Below are positions 6,352-8,416 of a DNA stretch of 8,416 nt, in pieces. Under the pieces are notes generated by a model. It did no database searches. It had not been told where the DNA came from and saw nothing but the letters and a program-made list of their open reading frames with translations. The stretch spans positions 1 to 8,416 of the forward strand of contig CAISYK010000076.1 in the NCBI GenBank assembly GCA_903889605.1, written 5' to 3'. Origin of the DNA: an uncultured Bacteroidota bacterium. GTDB lineage: Bacteria > Bacteroidota > Bacteroidia > 2-12-FULL-35-15. Position 1 is the first letter of the stretch, and each line of letters starts with the position of its first letter. The position numbers were made by a program, and so were the translations under genes.

Positions 6352-6379
6352 ATCTCAATATAAATATCTCAAATCTCTC
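6352..6379. repeat. possible short heptanucleotide array (ATCTCAA) in the kbl leader
   Basis: In a seven-base register the bases read ATCTCAA, TATAAAT, ATCTCAA, ATCTCTC, ending five bases before the kbl ATG. Two units are identical, one is related and one is not. Alone this would be ignored; it is listed because three better heptamer arrays occur in the same window. Confidence 0.3.
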
Positions 6380-6384
6380 ATAAA

Positions 6385-7599
6385 ATGTACGGAAATTTCA
6401 AAAATCATCTTCAGACAGAATTAAACAGTATTGAAGAAGCTGGCCTTTTTAAACGTGAACGTGTTATAACTACACAACAAGGTGCAGTAGTAAAAGTAAA
6501 CGGTAAGGATGTTATTATCTTTTGTTCAAACAATTATCTTGGATTATCATCTCATCCAAAAGTAATTGAAGCCGCTCATAAAACATTGGATAAGCATGGA
6601 TATGGAATGAGCAGTGTACGGTTTATTTGCGGAACACAAGATATTCACAAGGAGCTTGAACAAAAGATTGCGAATTTTGTCGGACAGGAGGATACTATTT
6701 TATATGCAGCCTGCTTTGATGCAAACGGCGGGGTTTTCGAACCATTATTCGGTGAGGAAGATGCAATTATTTCTGACGAATTAAATCATGCTTCCATAAT
6801 TGATGGTGTTCGTTTGTGTAAAGCAGAGCGCTACCGCTATAAAAACTGCAATATGGAAGATTTGGAAGAACAGCTTAAAGCGACGCAGAAAAATCGTTTC
6901 AGGATTATTGTTACAGATGGTGTTTTTTCAATGGATGGCTTTGTAGCCCCTTTGGATAAGATCTGCGACTTAGCTGATAAATATAATGCAATGGTGATGG
7001 TTGATGAAAGTCATGCCAGCGGTTTTATTGGAAAAACCGGAAGAGGAACCATAGAGTTAAAAAATGTAATGCATCGTGTTGACATTGTTACCGGTACTTT
7101 AGGAAAGGCGTTGGGCGGGGCAATGGGCGGGTTTACTTCTGCTAAAAAAGAAATAATTGAATTGCTTCGTCAGCGCTCACGGCCATATTTATTCAGCAAT
7201 TCATTGGCACCGCATATTGTAGGGGCTTCTATCGCTGTGCTGGATATGTTAAGTGAAACTACAGCTTTGCGCGATAAATTGGAATCAAATATTAATTATT
7301 TTAAACAAGGAATAAAAAAAGTCGGTTTAGAAATTAAAGATGGTGATTCGGCAATTGTTCCTGTAATGTTATATGAAGCAAAATTAGCCCAGGAGTTTGC
7401 CGCCAAATTATTAGTGGAAGGAATTTATGTTACGGGCTTCTTTTTTCCTGTCGTAGCAAAAGGACAAGCACGCATTCGTGTTCAATTATCTGCAGCTCAT
7501 GAAAAAGAACATATTGACAAAGCTTTAGCAGCTTTTGAAAAAGTTGGAAAAGAGCTGGGGGTGATTAAAGAAAAACCTTTTCAGGATATATCCAAATAG
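6385..7599 (+). CDS. kbl: glycine C-acetyltransferase (2-amino-3-ketobutyrate CoA ligase)
   Basis: PLP-dependent cytosolic enzyme of the alpha-oxoamine synthase family. It cleaves 2-amino-3-ketobutyrate, made from threonine by threonine dehydrogenase, with CoA into glycine and acetyl-CoA. The 404 residues align along their length with E. coli Kbl (398), including VRFICGTQD (78-86), CFDANGG (110-116), the DELNHASIIDGVRLCKA block (131-147), VDESH with the PLP-ring Asp207, and TGTLGKALGG with the Schiff-base Lys241. His135 is the probable ring-stacking residue. The C-terminal EGIYVTGFFFPVV and KGQARIRVQLSAAH blocks are Kbl-like. The related serine palmitoyltransferases and 8-amino-7-oxononanoate synthases, also found in Bacteroidota, are less likely given this extended identity. 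No threonine dehydrogenase gene is adjacent. No Shine-Dalgarno sequence is present; the start fits the family N-terminus (E. coli MRGEFYQQL). Confidence 0.95.
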   Translation: MYGNFKNHLQTELNSIEEAGLFKRERVITTQQGAVVKVNGKDVIIFCSNNYLGLSSHPKVIEAAHKTLDKHGYGMSSVRFICGTQDIHKELEQKIANFVGQEDTILYAACFDANGGVFEPLFGEEDAIISDELNHASIIDGVRLCKAERYRYKNCNMEDLEEQLKATQKNRFRIIVTDGVFSMDGFVAPLDKICDLADKYNAMVMVDESHASGFIGKTGRGTIELKNVMHRVDIVTGTLGKALGGAMGGFTSAKKEIIELLRQRSRPYLFSNSLAPHIVGASIAVLDMLSETTALRDKLESNINYFKQGIKKVGLEIKDGDSAIVPVMLYEAKLAQEFAAKLLVEGIYVTGFFFPVVAKGQARIRVQLSAAHEKEHIDKALAAFEKVGKELGVIKEKPFQDISK

Positions 7600-7672
7600 G
7601 CAGGAGCTGTTTGGTTAAAAAAATATTCTTGAAGAAGAACGATGAAAAATAATTTTAATAAAGTTATAAATC

Positions 7673-8416
7673 ATGATAAAAATTAAATTTTACACAATTA
7701 TTGGCTTGATAATTTTCTGCACCAATTTAAAAGCTCAATCATTGCCATTGCCCTATTATTCGGGCTTTGACACTCCTACTGAAAAAGCTGGCTGGGTGCA
7801 GTATAAGCTTGGGGTAAATGGCAGCTACGGCCCATGGACCATAACATCAGGGGGCTTTTCAGCTCCAAGTAAATTATATCACGATTATAATAATACCGGT
7901 ACCGTTGAGGATTGGTATGTATCACCTGCTTTAAATTTTGTTTCAGCGAGTAAAATATCTCTCAAAATAAAGGTGCATTGTGCAGGCGGCGTATACGCCC
8001 CTGATTATTTTGGTATATGGTGCTGTTCCGGGAACCCAGACCCGAATCAGGGTCTATATGCGGAAATTGTTAATCTTACAAATCTTGCATCGACAAATAA
8101 TTCATGGATAGATACAACAATTAATTTACCTTCAATTGCCGGCACAGGTTTTATTGGATTGAAATATATGAACGGCAGCAATTGGTTTGATGTCAGCATC
8201 GACAATATAACAGTATCTGCGCTAACCACAGGAATAACTGAGGAATTTTCAAGAACAGATAATATCCAAATATACCCAAACCCTTCAAGCGGCCGTATAA
8301 CAGTTGATTTATCCCACTATAACCCATTTTTAAAAGGAGTCACTATGAATTTATATGGTGCTGATGGAAAAAAGCAGTTAACAAAAGAAATAAATACTCC
8401 AAATGAAATAATTAAT
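7673..8416 (+). CDS. secreted protein with choice-of-anchor-J-like domain and T9SS sorting domain (3' end beyond window)
   Basis: The reading frame stays open for 248 codons and leaves the window without a stop. A signal peptide occupies residues 1-22 (MIKIKFYTIIGLIIFC, then LKAQ). A predicted beta-sandwich domain follows (about 30-183): its opening GFDTP, the WTITSGGFSAPSKLYHDY stretch and the EDWYVSPALNF segment resemble the choice-of-anchor J / cleaved-adhesin family of Bacteroidota surface and protease-associated proteins. A T9SS type A sorting domain begins near residue 190, with IYPNP at 200-204 and MNLYGADGKK near 225-234. Such domains run to about 80 residues, so only some 20-30 residues are probably missing. 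No catalytic motif is visible; a carbohydrate- or surface-binding role is inference. It starts 73 bp after kbl on the same strand, with no clear terminator, promoter or Shine-Dalgarno sequence between them. Confidence 0.85.
   Translation, partial: MIKIKFYTIIGLIIFCTNLKAQSLPLPYYSGFDTPTEKAGWVQYKLGVNGSYGPWTITSGGFSAPSKLYHDYNNTGTVEDWYVSPALNFVSASKISLKIKVHCAGGVYAPDYFGIWCCSGNPDPNQGLYAEIVNLTNLASTNNSWIDTTINLPSIAGTGFIGLKYMNGSNWFDVSIDNITVSALTTGITEEFSRTDNIQIYPNPSSGRITVDLSHYNPFLKGVTMNLYGADGKKQLTKEINTPNEIIN

Noticed and set aside
7626..7639. TTCTT-GAAG-AAGAA hairpin after kbl as a terminator
   Set aside because: Five weak pairs and no T run after the stem; it would not be expected to stop transcription.
7642..7686. 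14-codon open frame overlapping the start of the last gene
   Set aside because: Too short, AT-rich and unsupported by any motif; it looks like chance.
8047..8229. Minus-strand 60-codon frame
   Set aside because: It lies opposite the partial T9SS-sorted gene, whose signal peptide and IYPNP motif make the plus strand the coding one.

Overview
The window is AT-rich and gene-dense and most probably comes from a member of the Bacteroidota. Two encoded proteins carry a type IX secretion system (T9SS) C-terminal sorting domain with the 'YPNP' signature. One more carries the collagen-like / NTAxG-repeat / S74-chaperone architecture common in this phylum. Most genes lack a clear Shine-Dalgarno sequence, and upstream regions hold matches to the Bacteroidota -7 element TAnnTTTG. 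I cannot place it below phylum.

Left part (80-3750, all minus strand). Read in the direction of transcription, this is a POT-family peptide/proton symporter, then mnmH (selU, tRNA 2-selenouridine synthase) starting 5 bp later, then selD (selenide, water dikinase) after a 99-bp gap. SelD makes selenophosphate and MnmH uses it to turn 2-thiouridine into 2-selenouridine at the tRNA wobble position, so mnmH and selD form a compact selenium-to-tRNA module. The peptide transporter appears to share its transcript.

Middle part (3911-6122, minus strand). A two-gene surface/secretion operon: a small T9SS-sorted protein of unknown function, then, 4 bp later, a 572-residue secreted fibre-like protein. 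The fibre protein has a signal peptide, a Bacteroidota-type N-terminal domain, 43 uninterrupted Gly-X-Y triplets, 17-residue NTAxG repeats, an S74 intramolecular chaperone domain with a Ser-Lys pair, and a C-terminal coiled coil.

Right part (plus strand). A 262-bp divergent spacer (6123-6384) leads to kbl (glycine C-acetyltransferase, threonine catabolism). After it, a secreted protein with a choice-of-anchor-J-like domain and a T9SS sorting domain runs off the right edge.

The most unusual feature is a set of degenerate heptanucleotide tandem arrays. A CATTGGT array sits between mnmH and selD. Two arrays of one AGTTGAA-type heptamer lie inside the coding sequences of the two adjacent surface genes, one encoding a signal-peptide core and the other part of a T9SS sorting domain. 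A weaker ATCTCAA array lies in the kbl leader. No RNA genes, CRISPR array, insertion sequence or complete new defence-like system is visible.
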